A stretch of 64,000 nucleotides of DNA from Zeimonas sediminis (GCF_023721795.1 NZ_JAMQYE010000002.1:372001-436000), one strand, 5' to 3'. Positions 8,671 through 20,421 are shown, counted from the first letter of the stretch. Notes: a model not told the origin generated them from the sequence alone. Numbers and translations: made by a program.

Positions 8671-9990
8671 TCAGGTCAGCATGTCGTTCCAGATGTTGCG
8701 GGCCCAGGCGTTCGCGTAGGTGCCCTCGAGCAGGCTGGCCTCGGCCGAGACGCCGCCGGCACCCTTGACCGGTTCGATCGTCTTGTTCTCGGGCGACCAG
8801 CGATGCACCGACGCGACGTGGATGACCCGCTTGTCGTCGACGAAACTGTAGCAGGTGTTCGCCATCATCTGCGGCTCGGGCGCGCGCCCGTTCAGGATCT
8901 CGACGATCGTGGCCGCGGCGGCCTTGCCGTGCTGGTTCGCCATGTGCCCCGACTTCGGCATCGCCGGCGCCGGCATCGTGGCGTCGCCCAGCACGTGGAT
9001 GCCCTTGGCGGCGGTCGACTCGAGCGTGGACCAGTCGACCAGGCACCAGCGATCGTTCGCGTTGACCAGACCGGCCTGGCGCGCGATGTCGGCCGCGCCG
9101 TGCGGCGGGACGACGTTCAGCACGCTCGCCTTGACCTTGTCGCCCAGGTCGGTGATCGCGGTCCGGCTGCGGGCGTCGACCTCGGTGACCTGCATGTTCG
9201 GCTGGTAGTCGATCATCCCCTTGTACTGGCCGTTCCACTCCTTCAGGAACAGGGCCTTCTTCGACTGGATGTCCGCATTGGCATCCAGCACGACGATCTT
9301 CGACTTCGGCTTGTAGGTCTTGAAGTAGTGCGCGACCTGGCAGACCCGCTCGTAGGGCCCCGGCGGGCAGCGATACGGGGCGCGGGGGATCGTCAGCACG
9401 TAGACGCCGCCGTCGGGCATCGCCTCGAGCTGCTGGCGCAGCGCCACGGTCTGCGGGCCGGCCTTCCAGGCATGCAGGATCGTCTTCTGGGCCTCGGCGT
9501 CCAGGCCCTGGATGGCCGAGAAATTGAAGTCGATGCCGGGCGACATCACGATCCGGTCGAAGGTCTGCTCGGCCATGCCGGCGAAGCTCACCTTGCGGGT
9601 GACCGGGTCGACCGAGCGGACCTCGTCGCGCACCACCTTCACGCCGGCCTGCCGCAGGCCGTCGTAGGACGTGGTCAGGTCCTCGATCCGGCGCGAGCCG
9701 CCGAGGACCAGGTTCGACAGCGGGCAGGACACGAAGGCCGCCTGGCGCTCGACCAGCGTGACGTCGATGCCGGGGCCGCCCCACTTCTTCAGGTACTTGG
9801 CGGCCGTGGCGCCGCCGAATCCGCCGCCGATCACCAGCACGCGACCCAGGGTGCCGCTGGAAACGGCCGGCGCGCCGTCCACGGCGCAGCCGGCCAGGCC
9901 GACGGCGCCGCCGGCGCCGAGCATCGTGAGGGCAGAACCCGAGCCGAGCGCCTGCGCGAGGCGGCGGCGGGTGTTGTCGATTCCGTTCAT
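8671..9990 (-). CDS. fccB: Flavocytochrome c sulfide dehydrogenase, flavoprotein subunit (FccB/SoxF-like)
   Basis: A 439-residue FAD enzyme that oxidises sulfide to sulfur in the periplasm and donates electrons to its cytochrome subunit. The N-terminus NTRRRLAQALGSGSA followed by an Ala/Gly-rich hydrophobic stretch looks like a Tat signal, as expected for an exported folded flavoprotein. VLVIGGGFGGATAAKYLKK binds FAD. The two cysteines that form the redox disulfide near the flavin in this family correspond to RCPPGPYERVC and NTCYSF. GDATMPAPAMPKSG is the second FAD motif. The cytochrome gene precedes it with a 17-bp gap, forming an fccAB (soxEF) unit. Confidence 0.92.
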   Translation of the reverse strand: MNGIDNTRRRLAQALGSGSALTMLGAGGAVGLAGCAVDGAPAVSSGTLGRVLVIGGGFGGATAAKYLKKWGGPGIDVTLVERQAAFVSCPLSNLVLGGSRRIEDLTTSYDGLRQAGVKVVRDEVRSVDPVTRKVSFAGMAEQTFDRIVMSPGIDFNFSAIQGLDAEAQKTILHAWKAGPQTVALRQQLEAMPDGGVYVLTIPRAPYRCPPGPYERVCQVAHYFKTYKPKSKIVVLDANADIQSKKALFLKEWNGQYKGMIDYQPNMQVTEVDARSRTAITDLGDKVKASVLNVVPPHGAADIARQAGLVNANDRWCLVDWSTLESTAAKGIHVLGDATMPAPAMPKSGHMANQHGKAAAATIVEILNGRAPEPQMMANTCYSFVDDKRVIHVASVHRWSPENKTIEPVKGAGGVSAEASLLEGTYANAWARNIWNDMLT

Positions 9991-10007
9991 GGTCGTTCCT
10001 CCCCCGC

Positions 10008-10325
10008 TCACTTCGACGGCTGCTGTTTCGAGAAGTAGTCGGCCAGCGCGACGATCTGCTCGTCGGTGTAGCCCTTGGCGATCTGGTGCATGATCGTCGC
10101 CTGCCGCTTGCCCTCGCGGAACGCCTTCATCTGCTCGACGAAGTAGGTGGCCGAGAGGCCGGCCAGCCCGGGCATGCCGCCGCCGCCGGCCGAGCGGCCG
10201 TCGGTGCCGTGGCAGTTCGCGCAATTCGCGGCCAGGTAACGCGCTTGCTGGGCATGCGCCGGCAGCGCGGCAGCCGCCAGGCCGATCGCCATGCAGGCCG
10301 CGGCGACCGTCTTCATCGTTCTCAT
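10008..10325 (-). CDS. fccA: Class I cytochrome c, cytochrome subunit of flavocytochrome c sulfide dehydrogenase
   Basis: A 105-residue exported monoheme cytochrome c. The signal peptide MRTMKTVAAACMAIGLAAAALPAHA ends at an AHA cleavage site. The heme-attachment motif NCANCHG follows at about residue 35, and a Met ligand is available in GGMPGLAGL or in the later TIMHQIAKG segment. The compact one-heme form matches SoxE/FccA-type partners, in contrast to diheme FccA. It lies 17 bp upstream of the flavoprotein gene, so the pair would assemble in the periplasm and pass electrons from sulfide to the respiratory chain. Confidence 0.85.
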   Translation of the reverse strand: MRTMKTVAAACMAIGLAAAALPAHAQQARYLAANCANCHGTDGRSAGGGGMPGLAGLSATYFVEQMKAFREGKRQATIMHQIAKGYTDEQIVALADYFSKQQPSK

Positions 10326-10495
10326 GTGATTCTCCTCGCTTCGTCTCGACCGGGCGGAGCGTCGTCGTGCCCGCAGGGTCGTTGTTGAACCGTTCATTCT
10401 AGACAAGCCCGCACCGCCCGGCGCGCTTACCGGGGCGGTCGAATTTGCTTATTCTTTCCATTGGCGCTCCGCGCACGCGGCAACGGAAACGAAAA

Positions 10496-10513
10496 CGGGA
10501 CCCGAAGGTCCCG
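10496..10513 (-). terminator. Rho-independent terminator of clpSA
   Basis: A perfect 7-bp stem CGGGACC/GGTCCCG closes on a TTCG tetraloop when read on the minus strand (a very stable C-UUCG-G loop) and is followed by TTTTCGTTTCC. It lies 20 bp past the clpA stop. Confidence 0.8.
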
Positions 10514-10534
10514 CCGGGAGGGTGCGCCGGCCGC

Positions 10535-12840
<2,306 letters not shown>

Positions 12841-12844
<4 letters not shown>

Positions 12845-13149
12845 GCTTCCTCCATCACGCACTGCAGCGGGTGCTGATGCTCGCGTGAATAACTGCTGAC
12901 CTGCTCGACCTTCGTCGCTGCGATATCGCGAGGGAATACGCCGCAGACGCCGCGTCCGTCCCGGTGAACCTTCAGCATCACCTGGGTCGCCTTCTCGCGC
13001 CCCATGCCGAAGAACTTCTGCAAGACGCTCACGACGAACTCCATCGGGGTGAAATCGTCGTTGAGCAGGACCACCTGGTACATCGGCGGCGGCTTCAGAC
13101 GCGATTCCCGACGTTCGAGAACGGTGGAGGGATCGTGCCGGGTCGCCAT
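12841..13149 (-). CDS. clpS: ATP-dependent Clp protease adaptor ClpS
   Basis: A 102-residue adaptor that binds N-degron substrates and delivers them to ClpA. The core begins at [20 protein letters not shown], with the conserved [10 protein letters not shown] binding-pocket motif, followed by [16 protein letters not shown], which carries the conserved histidine region. The start codon sits 6 nt after a TAGAAT -10-like hexamer with no Shine-Dalgarno sequence between them. The gene is coupled to clpA through a 4-bp overlap. Confidence 0.96.
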
Positions 13150-13155
13150 GAATGC

Positions 13156-13161
13156 ATTCTA
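13156..13161 (-). promoter_or_regulatory. clpS: Candidate -10 element of clpSA, 6 nt from the start codon
   Basis: On the minus strand TAGAAT (5 of 6 to consensus) is followed by GCATTC and then the clpS ATG. The hexamer overlaps the palindrome GAATGCATTC at 13150-13159. Transcription would start at about the ATG itself. Confidence 0.45.
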
Positions 13162-13255
13162 GCGAGTCGCGAGGGCGGCGCAACAATCGCCCGGCAAGCG
13201 GTCGCGCCCGCCGTGACCGCGTTCACGACGCCACGCTTTCGCGGGCCCCCGGCAC

Positions 13256-13284
13256 TTGACGCCGGCCCGATTACGAAAAAGAAT
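13256..13284 (+). promoter_or_regulatory. Candidate promoter of the cold-shock gene
   Basis: TTGACG (5 of 6 to -35) and AAGAAT (4 of 6 to -10) are separated by exactly 17 bp. Transcription would begin near 13291, about 165 nt upstream of the start codon. Confidence 0.5.
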
Positions 13285-13290
13285 CCGAGC

Positions 13291-13456
13291 GCTGTCCGGG
13301 GATATTTCCTCCGGGGTCGTGCCAGCCCGACAAATCCTTTCAGAACGGGGCAGCGCGGTCACTCTCTCGAGGGGCGCAGCGACAGGCGGGCCGGATCAGG
13401 GGGAGGACCGAGAGGTTTCCAGCCGGCCCGGTAATCGTTTTCAGGAATGTTCAGGC
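13291..13456 (+). other. Predicted long 5' leader of the cold-shock gene
   Basis: The clpS-csp intergenic region is 307 bp long and holds no ORF I can support. If the promoter at 13256-13284 is used, the mRNA has a leader of about 166 nt, similar in length to the temperature-sensing leader of E. coli cspA. A hairpin-like CCGGGGATATTTCCTCCGG lies early in it. The function is inferred from length and context only. Confidence 0.35.
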
Positions 13457-13660
13457 ATGGCTACAGGCACCGTTAAGTGGTTCAACGATTCGAAGGGCTA
13501 CGGCTTCATCACGCCCGACGATGGCGGAGAGGATCTGTTCGCGCATTTCAGCGCGGTCCAGATGAACGGCTTCAAGACGCTGAAGGAGGGCCAGAAGGTC
13601 CAGTTCGAAGTCGTCACCGGGCCCAAGGGCAAGCAGGCCTCGAACATCCAGGCGGCCTGA
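13457..13660 (+). CDS. CspA-family cold-shock protein
   Basis: A 67-residue single cold-shock domain, the standard length. RNP1 is [10 protein letters not shown] and RNP2 is DLFAHFSAV; these aromatic strands bind single-stranded RNA and DNA and melt mRNA structure. The start [14 protein letters not shown] is typical of betaproteobacterial members. It is monocistronic: a long leader precedes it and a strong terminator follows 74 bp after the stop. Confidence 0.96.
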   Translation: MATGTVKWFNDSKGYGFITPDDGGEDLFAHFSAVQMNGFKTLKEGQKVQFEVVTGPKGKQASNIQAA

Positions 13661-13734
13661 CCGCCACCCGATCCGGCCGCCGGCCGGATCTCGCGATTGC
13701 CGCCGGCCGCCGACCGGTCTGCGGCTGTCACCAG

Positions 13735-13759
13735 GAACGCCGGGAATCCCCCGGCGTTC
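13735..13759 (+). terminator. Rho-independent terminator of the cold-shock gene
   Basis: A perfect 10-bp stem GAACGCCGGG/CCCGGCGTTC with the 5-nt loop AATCC, followed by TTGCTTTG. Confidence 0.8.
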
Positions 13760-13806
13760 TTGCTTTGCGCCGCGAGCCCCCTGCCTCGCACACCGATCGC
13801 CGGCGC

Positions 13807-13831
13807 AATACACATGCTATCGTGTTGCATT
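13807..13831 (+). promoter_or_regulatory. Candidate promoter/operator of the zinc-linked ABC cluster
   Basis: TGCTATCGT at 13814-13822 resembles an extended -10. It is spanned by interrupted dyads: outer arms AATxCA/TGxATT (13807-13812 and 13826-13831) and inner arms ACAC/GTGT (13810-13813 and 13822-13825). This is an AT-rich island in very GC-rich DNA about 100 bp upstream of the first gene. A Zur operator is a plausible reading because the downstream genes look zinc-related, but I cannot match a consensus with certainty. Confidence 0.35.
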
Positions 13832-13934
13832 AAAGGCGCGGTCGCCCGTCCTCCGGTTTAATCTCCCGATCGTTGCCGGCCGCGACGCGCGCCCTAAGGG
13901 CGCTGTGCGTCGCCGATCGGACCGGATTCCGGAA

Positions 13935-14486
13935 ATGACGACGCGACACCTTCCCTTGTTTCTCGCTGCCTGCCTGCCGGCCATCGCGCTGGCCGGCGGC
14001 GCCCATTCGCACGGCAACGCGGAACTCGACGTGGCGGTCGAGGCCCCTGCGATACTGGTCGAACTGAGGGTGCCACTGCACGACCTGGTCGGATTCGAGC
14101 GCCCCCCGCGCAACCGGGCGGAGCGCGAGCGGGTCGAGCAGGCGATCGCCCGCCTCGAGGCCGCCGACCGGCTCTTCCGGATCGATCCGGCAGGCGGATG
14201 CGAGCTCGCCGCGGCCGCGATCGAGGCGCCGCTGCTCGGGCGGCAAGGCGACGGCGCCCCTTCCCCCGCTGTGGCCGGCCAGCCCGCGCACGGGGACCTG
14301 GTCGGCAGTTTCCGCTTCGAGTGCCGCGACGCCCGGGCGGCAAGACACCTCGACCTGGGCCTGTTCCCGGCCTTCAAGTCGATCCGGACGGTCGACGCCC
14401 GCGTCGCCTCGCCGGGCGGCCAGTCCGCGCAGCGCCTTCGCGCCACCCAGCCGCGCCTGATCCTGGCCGACCGCCCGCAACGATGA
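13935..14486 (+). CDS. DUF2796 (ZrgA-like) periplasmic protein
   Basis: A 183-residue exported protein. The signal peptide MTTRHLPLFLAACLPAIALAGG is followed at once by AHSHGNAELDVAVE, the hallmark start of mature DUF2796 proteins. LVGFERPPRNRAERERV and a C-terminal ADRPQR region also fit. In Vibrio cholerae the DUF2796 protein ZrgA belongs to a zinc-uptake ABC locus. This protein lacks the long internal His-rich stretch seen in many members. The ATG at 13935 is preferred over an earlier start because the signal peptide begins there. It is coupled to the ATPase gene by ATGA. Confidence 0.8.
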   Translation: MTTRHLPLFLAACLPAIALAGGAHSHGNAELDVAVEAPAILVELRVPLHDLVGFERPPRNRAERERVEQAIARLEAADRLFRIDPAGGCELAAAAIEAPLLGRQGDGAPSPAVAGQPAHGDLVGSFRFECRDARAARHLDLGLFPAFKSIRTVDARVASPGGQSAQRLRATQPRLILADRPQR

Positions 14487-15202
14487 CGGACGCATCGGTG
14501 CTCGAGATCGAAGGCCTGCGCTTTCGCTGGCCCGCCGATCGGACGGACTGCCTCGAGATCGCCGCCTTGCGGGTCGAGCGCGGCGAGGCGCTGTTCCTGC
14601 ACGGCCCGAGCGGCTGCGGCAAGAGCACGCTGCTGTCGCTGATGGCGGGAGTGCTGACCGCCGCCGAAGGGCGGGTGGCGCTGCTCGGGCAGGACTGGCG
14701 CGACATGCGGCCGGCCCGGCGCGACCGGCGCCGCGCCCGTCACGTCGGCTACGTGTTCCAGCAGTTCAACCTGGTTCCGTGGCTGAGCGCGATCGACAAC
14801 GCGGTGCTGCCGTGCGGCTTCTCGTCCGCCCGCGCGCAGGCCGCGGCAAGGATGGCCGGCTCGCCTCGCGCCCAGGCCGAGGCCCTGCTCGCGGCGATGG
14901 GGCTGCCGGCCAGCGCCTGCCAACGGGCGGCTGCCACCCTGTCGGTCGGCCAGCAACAGCGGGTCGCGGCCGCTCGCGCCCTGATCGGGGGCCCGGACCT
15001 GGTGGTCGCCGACGAGCCGACTTCCGCGCTGGACGAGGGCAATCGCGACGACTTCCTCGCCCTGCTCCTCGACGCATGCGCCGCGTCGGGCAGCGCGCTG
15101 GTCTTCGTGAGCCACGACCTGAGCCTCGCCGGGCGGTTCAGCCGGGAACTGGCGCTGCCGTCGATCAACCGCGCGCCCCGCCACGAGGCCGCGCAAGCAT
15201 GA
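14483..15202 (+). CDS. ABC transporter ATP-binding protein of the zrg-like cluster
   Basis: A 239-residue ATPase of the MacB/LolD type. Walker A is [14 protein letters not shown], the Q-loop is GYVFQQFNLVPWLS, the signature is TLSVGQQQRVAAARAL (LSVGQ, a common variant in this class), and Walker B is LVVADEPTSALDEGN, followed by FVSHDLSLA. It overlaps the genes on both sides by four bases. It would power the FtsX-like permease that follows; a zinc-related role is inferred from the DUF2796 neighbour. Confidence 0.88.
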   Translation: MTDASVLEIEGLRFRWPADRTDCLEIAALRVERGEALFLHGPSGCGKSTLLSLMAGVLTAAEGRVALLGQDWRDMRPARRDRRRARHVGYVFQQFNLVPWLSAIDNAVLPCGFSSARAQAAARMAGSPRAQAEALLAAMGLPASACQRAAATLSVGQQQRVAAARALIGGPDLVVADEPTSALDEGNRDDFLALLLDACAASGSALVFVSHDLSLAGRFSRELALPSINRAPRHEAAQA

Positions 15203-16461
15203 GCTTCCTGCTCAGGCTCGCGGCACTGAGCGCCTGGAACCGGCGCTCCACCCTCGTGCTGACGATCCTTTCGATCGCGCTGTCCACCTTCATGCTGCTC
15301 GGCGTCGAGCGGGTGCGAACCGACCTGCGCGCGAGCTTCGGCTCGGCAATCTCCGGCACCGACCTGATCGTCGGCGCCCGGACCGGCTCGGTCCAGTTGC
15401 TTCTCTTCTCCGTCTTCCACGTCGGCGCGCCGACCAGCAACATCGGCATGCGCAGCGTCGAGGCCGTCGCCGCGATGCCCTCCGTGGCCTGGGTGGTGCC
15501 GATCTCGCTGGGCGACTCGCATCGCGGGTTCCCGGTCGTCGGCACCACGACCGCCTACTTCGAGCGCTTCCGCTACGGCAGTCGCCAGGCGCTGCGCATG
15601 GCGCAAGGCGAGGTCTTCTCCGACCTGTTCGACGCGGTCGTGGGTGCCGAGGTGGCCGCGCGACTCGGCTATCGGGTCGGGGATTCGATCACGCTCGCGC
15701 ACGGCAGCGGCCCCATCGGGGTCGCCGAGCACGCCGACAAGCCTTTCCGGATCGCCGGCATTCTTGCCCGCACGGGCACCCCCGTCGACCGCTCGGTCCT
15801 GGTCAGCCTGGAGGCGATCGAGGCGATTCACGCGGACTGGATGGGCGGGATGCCCAGGCCCGGTTCCCGAATCGGCCCGGAGCAGGCGCGAGCGCTCGAA
15901 CTGCGGCCGAAGGCGGTGACCGCCGCGCTGGTCGGCCTCGAACGACGCAGCGCCGTCTTCGCGACCCAGCGACGCATCGACGGCTTCGATGGGGAGCCTC
16001 TGATGGCGATCCTGCCGGGCGTTGCGCTCGACGAACTCTGGCAGCTGATCGGCGCCGGGGAGCGGGCGCTGCTGCTGATGTCCGGCATGGTCGCGCTGGT
16101 CAGCTTCGGAGGGCTCGTGTCGGTGATCCTGGCCGGCCTGAACGAGCGCCGGCGAGAGCTGGCCGTGCTGCGGGCTGCCGGAGCCGGGCCGAGGCACGTC
16201 CTGGGGCTGCTGGCGCTGGAAGGGGGCCTCGTCACGCTTGCCGGCGTGGCGGCCGGCGCGATCGCGCTGTCGTTCGCGATCCTCGCGCTCGCCCCCTGGC
16301 TGCAGTCGAGCTTCGGGCTCACGCTGGAGGCAGCCCGCCCGACGACGACGCAGTGGCTGCTGGCGGCCGCGCTCGTCGCGGCCGGCTGGTTCGCGAGCCT
16401 GCTGCCCGCCTGGCGCGCCTACCGGCTTTCGCTTTCCGACGGCCTGTCGGCGAACGCCTGA
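15199..16461 (+). CDS. FtsX/MacB-like ABC transporter permease of the zrg-like cluster
   Basis: A 420-residue permease with the MacB/FtsX layout: one N-terminal membrane helix (LVLTILSIALSTFMLL), a large periplasmic domain of about 250 residues, and three C-terminal helices near LLLMSGMVALVSFGGLVSVIL, LVTLAGVAAGAIALSFAIL and WLLAAALVAAGWFASLL. The RRRELAVLRAAGA loop is the usual coupling segment to the ATPase. Such permeases usually drive mechanical or lipoprotein-type transport. Its place between a ZrgA-like protein and a DUF3299 protein points to the zrg type of zinc system. Confidence 0.85.
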   Translation: MSFLLRLAALSAWNRRSTLVLTILSIALSTFMLLGVERVRTDLRASFGSAISGTDLIVGARTGSVQLLLFSVFHVGAPTSNIGMRSVEAVAAMPSVAWVVPISLGDSHRGFPVVGTTTAYFERFRYGSRQALRMAQGEVFSDLFDAVVGAEVAARLGYRVGDSITLAHGSGPIGVAEHADKPFRIAGILARTGTPVDRSVLVSLEAIEAIHADWMGGMPRPGSRIGPEQARALELRPKAVTAALVGLERRSAVFATQRRIDGFDGEPLMAILPGVALDELWQLIGAGERALLLMSGMVALVSFGGLVSVILAGLNERRRELAVLRAAGAGPRHVLGLLALEGGLVTLAGVAAGAIALSFAILALAPWLQSSFGLTLEAARPTTTQWLLAAALVAAGWFASLLPAWRAYRLSLSDGLSANA

Positions 16462-16474
16462 CCTCTGCGCATCG

Positions 16475-17020
16475 ATGGAGGAAAGCTTGACCTCGACCCG
16501 CTCCGAGACCCGCCGCCGCCTCCTCTTCGCGGCAACGCTGCTCGCGCTGCCCGGCGCCGCCCGCACCGAGGAGTTTCCCGAGATCAGTTGGGAGGACCTG
16601 GTCCCGAAGGACTGGGACCCGATGAAGTCCCTCGAAGGACTGCAGGTCCCCTCGTACCTTCACGACGCGGACCCGCGTGCCCAGGCGCTGATGAAGCGAA
16701 TCCGGGAGATCCTCGACAACGCGCCGACCGTGCCGGCGATGGCCGGGCGCAAGGTCCGCCTGCCGGGCTACCTGGTGCCGCTCGAAGAGGACGAGCGCGG
16801 GGTCGGCGAGTTCCTGCTGGTCCCCTACTTCGGCGCGTGCATCCACTCCCCGCCGCCCCCGGCGAACCAGATCGTCCACGTGCGCGCGGACAAGCCGGTG
16901 CGCGGCCTGCGCACGATGGAGGCGGTCTGGGTCAGCGGAACCCTGCGCATCGACCGCTCCGACACCGGGATGGGGGTCAGCGGCTACGTGATGGACGCCA
17001 GGCGCGTCGTGCGCTACTGA
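16475..17020 (+). CDS. DUF3299 exported protein
   Basis: A 181-residue DUF3299 protein with an N-terminal export signal (SETRRRLLFAATLLALPGAA, possibly Tat because of RRR). Family features are SWEDLVPKDWDP, a KVRLPGYLVPLE segment, VPYFGACIHSPPPPANQIV and a C-terminal YVMDARRV. ATG 16475 is used here, but TTG at 16487 has a far better ribosome-binding site (GGAGG at 16477-16481, 5-nt spacing) and may be the true start, removing four residues. DUF3299 genes commonly end DUF2796/ABC loci. Function is unknown; a metal-handling periplasmic role is inferred. Confidence 0.82.
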   Translation: MEESLTSTRSETRRRLLFAATLLALPGAARTEEFPEISWEDLVPKDWDPMKSLEGLQVPSYLHDADPRAQALMKRIREILDNAPTVPAMAGRKVRLPGYLVPLEEDERGVGEFLLVPYFGACIHSPPPPANQIVHVRADKPVRGLRTMEAVWVSGTLRIDRSDTGMGVSGYVMDARRVVRY

Positions 17021-17158
17021 CCGCCCGCCGCGGCCCCGGCGCCCCCCGGCGCCGCGAAACGGCCTCGGGAATCCCCGGTAACTGCACCCGTCTTGACGTC
17101 CGCCAAGAAAGCTTCGACGCGCGATGCGCCGGCGCGGCCCGGCGGCGCTAGGCTCTGA

Positions 17159-18499
<1,341 letters not shown>

Positions 18500-18510
18500 C
18501 CGGTCCGGAT

Positions 18511-18536
18511 GCGCGCCGGCCCGGGGGCCGGCGCGC
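18511..18536. terminator. GC-only hairpin between convergent sqr and icd
   Basis: A perfect 12-bp inverted repeat GCGCGCCGGCCC/GGGCCGGCGCGC with only GG between the arms. There is no T-tract on either side, so it may be a barrier or a Rho-assisted terminator, not an intrinsic one. Confidence 0.45.
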
Positions 18537-18545
18537 CCTGGCCGC

Positions 18546-19799
18546 TTACATGTTGTCGATCATCACCTGGCCGAAGCCCGAGCACGACACCTGGGTGGCG
18601 CCTTCCATCAGTCGCGCGAAGTCGTAGGTGACCTTCTTCGACTGGATGGCCTTGTCCATCGACGAGATGATCAGGTCGGCCGCCTCGGTCCAGCCCATGT
18701 GGCGCAGCATCATCTCGGCCGACAGGATCTCCGAACCCGGGTTCACGTAGTCCTTGCCGGCGTACTTCGGCGCGGTGCCGTGGGTGGCCTCGAACATGGC
18801 CACCGAGTCGGACAGGTTGGCTCCCGGCGCGATGCCGATGCCGCCGACCTGCGCGGCCAGCGCGTCGGAGATGTAGTCGCCGTTCAGGTTCAGCGTGGCG
18901 ATCACCGAGTACTCGGCCGGGCGCAGCAGGATCTGCTGCAGGAAGGCGTCGGCGATCACGTCCTTGACGATGATGTCCTTGCCGGTCTTCGGGTTCTTGA
19001 ACGAGCACCACGGGCCGCCGTCGACCAGCTGCGCGCCGAATTCCTTCTGTGCCAGCGCGTAGCCCCAGTCGCGGAAGCCACCCTCGGTGAACTTCATGAT
19101 GTTGCCCTTGTGCACCAGCGTGACCGAGGGCTTGTCGTTGTCGATCGCGTACTGGATCGCCTTGCGGACCAGGCGCTCGGTGCCTTCGCGCGACACCGGC
19201 TTGATGCCGATGCCGGAGGTCTCGGGGAAGCGGATCTTGGTGACGCCCATTTCCTTGATCAGGAAGTCGATCAGCTTCTTCGCCTTGGGGCTCTCGGCTT
19301 CGTACTCGATGCCGGCGTAGATGTCCTCCGAGTTCTCGCGGAAGATCACCATGTCGGTCTTCTCGGGCTCGCGGACCGGCGAGGGCACGCCCTTGAAGTA
19401 GCGGACCGGGCGCAGGCAGACGTACAGGTCGAGCTCCTGGCGCAGCGCGACGTTCAGCGAGCGGATGCCGCCGCCGACCGGCGTGGTGAGCGGCCCCTTG
19501 ATCGACACGACGTAGTCCTTGACGATCTCGAGCGTCTCGGCGGGCAGCCAGACATCGGGGCCGTAGACCTTGGTCGACTTCTCGCCGGCGTAGACCTCCA
19601 TCCAGTGGATCTTGCGCTTGCCGCCGTAGGCCTTGGCCACCGCCGCGTCGACCACCTTGAGCATGACCGGCGTGATGTCCATGCCGGTGCCGTCGCCCTC
19701 GATGTACGGAATGATCGGATTGTCGGGAACCTGCAGCGAAAAGTCGGCATTGACCTTGATCTTCTCGCCAGCCGAAGGGACTTTGACGTGCTGATACAT
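18546..19799 (-). CDS. icd: NADP-dependent isocitrate dehydrogenase
   Basis: A 417-residue enzyme of the TCA cycle, converting isocitrate to 2-oxoglutarate with NADPH production. The N-terminus [14 protein letters not shown], the REN(S)EDIYAGIEY motif with the regulatory/substrate serine in [11 protein letters not shown], and the Asp ligands near FLQQILLRP and [12 protein letters not shown] match the E. coli-type enzyme in length and order. The gene is monocistronic and divergent from the DUF192 gene. The start MYQHVKVP is preceded by CCGAGGAATCC on the minus strand. Confidence 0.97.
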   Translation of the reverse strand: MYQHVKVPSAGEKIKVNADFSLQVPDNPIIPYIEGDGTGMDITPVMLKVVDAAVAKAYGGKRKIHWMEVYAGEKSTKVYGPDVWLPAETLEIVKDYVVSIKGPLTTPVGGGIRSLNVALRQELDLYVCLRPVRYFKGVPSPVREPEKTDMVIFRENSEDIYAGIEYEAESPKAKKLIDFLIKEMGVTKIRFPETSGIGIKPVSREGTERLVRKAIQYAIDNDKPSVTLVHKGNIMKFTEGGFRDWGYALAQKEFGAQLVDGGPWCSFKNPKTGKDIIVKDVIADAFLQQILLRPAEYSVIATLNLNGDYISDALAAQVGGIGIAPGANLSDSVAMFEATHGTAPKYAGKDYVNPGSEILSAEMMLRHMGWTEAADLIISSMDKAIQSKKVTYDFARLMEGATQVSCSGFGQVMIDNM

Positions 19800-19845
19800 T
19801 CGCAGGATTCCTCGGTAGATGGGTTGTGCGGGATGCGGGTTAGCC

Positions 19846-19855
19846 CATAATTATG
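19846..19855. promoter_or_regulatory. Palindromic -10 element shared by icd and the DUF192 gene
   Basis: CATAATTATG is a perfect 10-bp palindrome giving CATAAT (5 of 6 to -10) on both strands, so it could drive icd leftward and the DUF192 gene rightward. On the plus strand TTGTGC at 19824-19829 with 16-bp spacing may serve as a weak -35. Confidence 0.5.
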
Positions 19856-19911
19856 CCGCATCGAAACCCGCGCCGCCCCTCGGCGCGCCTGTCGCCGGAA
19901 CACCACCTGAC

Positions 19912-20421
19912 ATGACGCAAACCGCCCGACGATCCGGCCTGCGCCTGGCCGCCGCCCTGGCTCTGGCCGCAGCGCTCGCGGCCGCGGCGGGCGGCCTGCT
20001 GGCGCCCGCCCCGGCCGCCGCCCAGGGGCGCCCCCAGCCCGAGCTGCCGACGGTCACGCTGCAGGCCGGTATGCACCTGATCAAGGCCGAGGTCGCGGAC
20101 GACGACCGGAAGCGCGCGGTCGGCCTGATGTTCCGGCAGTCACTGGCCCCGGGCCACGGGATGCTGTTCGTGTTCCGCGAGAAGGCCGGTCACTGCTTCT
20201 GGATGCGCAATACGCTGATCCCGCTGTCGATCGCATTCCTGGACGACGACGGCACCGTGGTCAACATCGAGGACATGGCGCCTCGCAGCGAGGAAAGCCA
20301 TTGCCCGAAGCGGCCGGTGCGCTACGCGCTCGAGATGGAACAGGGCTGGTTCGCGAAGCGCGGGATCGACGCCGGCTTCCAGCTCAGGAACCCTCAGGTC
20401 TTCCGGAAGAACTTGCCGTAG
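19912..20421 (+). CDS. DUF192 family exported protein
   Basis: A 169-residue protein with an Ala-rich signal peptide ending near APAAAQG and one DUF192 domain. Family motifs are AVGLMFRQSLAPGHGMLFVF, HCFWMRNTLIPLSIAF and YALEMEQGWFAKRGI. The fold is a small beta barrel of unknown biochemical role found in many proteobacteria and archaea. Its last 28 bp overlap the end of the convergent GlsB-like gene. Confidence 0.85.
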   Translation: MTQTARRSGLRLAAALALAAALAAAAGGLLAPAPAAAQGRPQPELPTVTLQAGMHLIKAEVADDDRKRAVGLMFRQSLAPGHGMLFVFREKAGHCFWMRNTLIPLSIAFLDDDGTVVNIEDMAPRSEESHCPKRPVRYALEMEQGWFAKRGIDAGFQLRNPQVFRKNLP

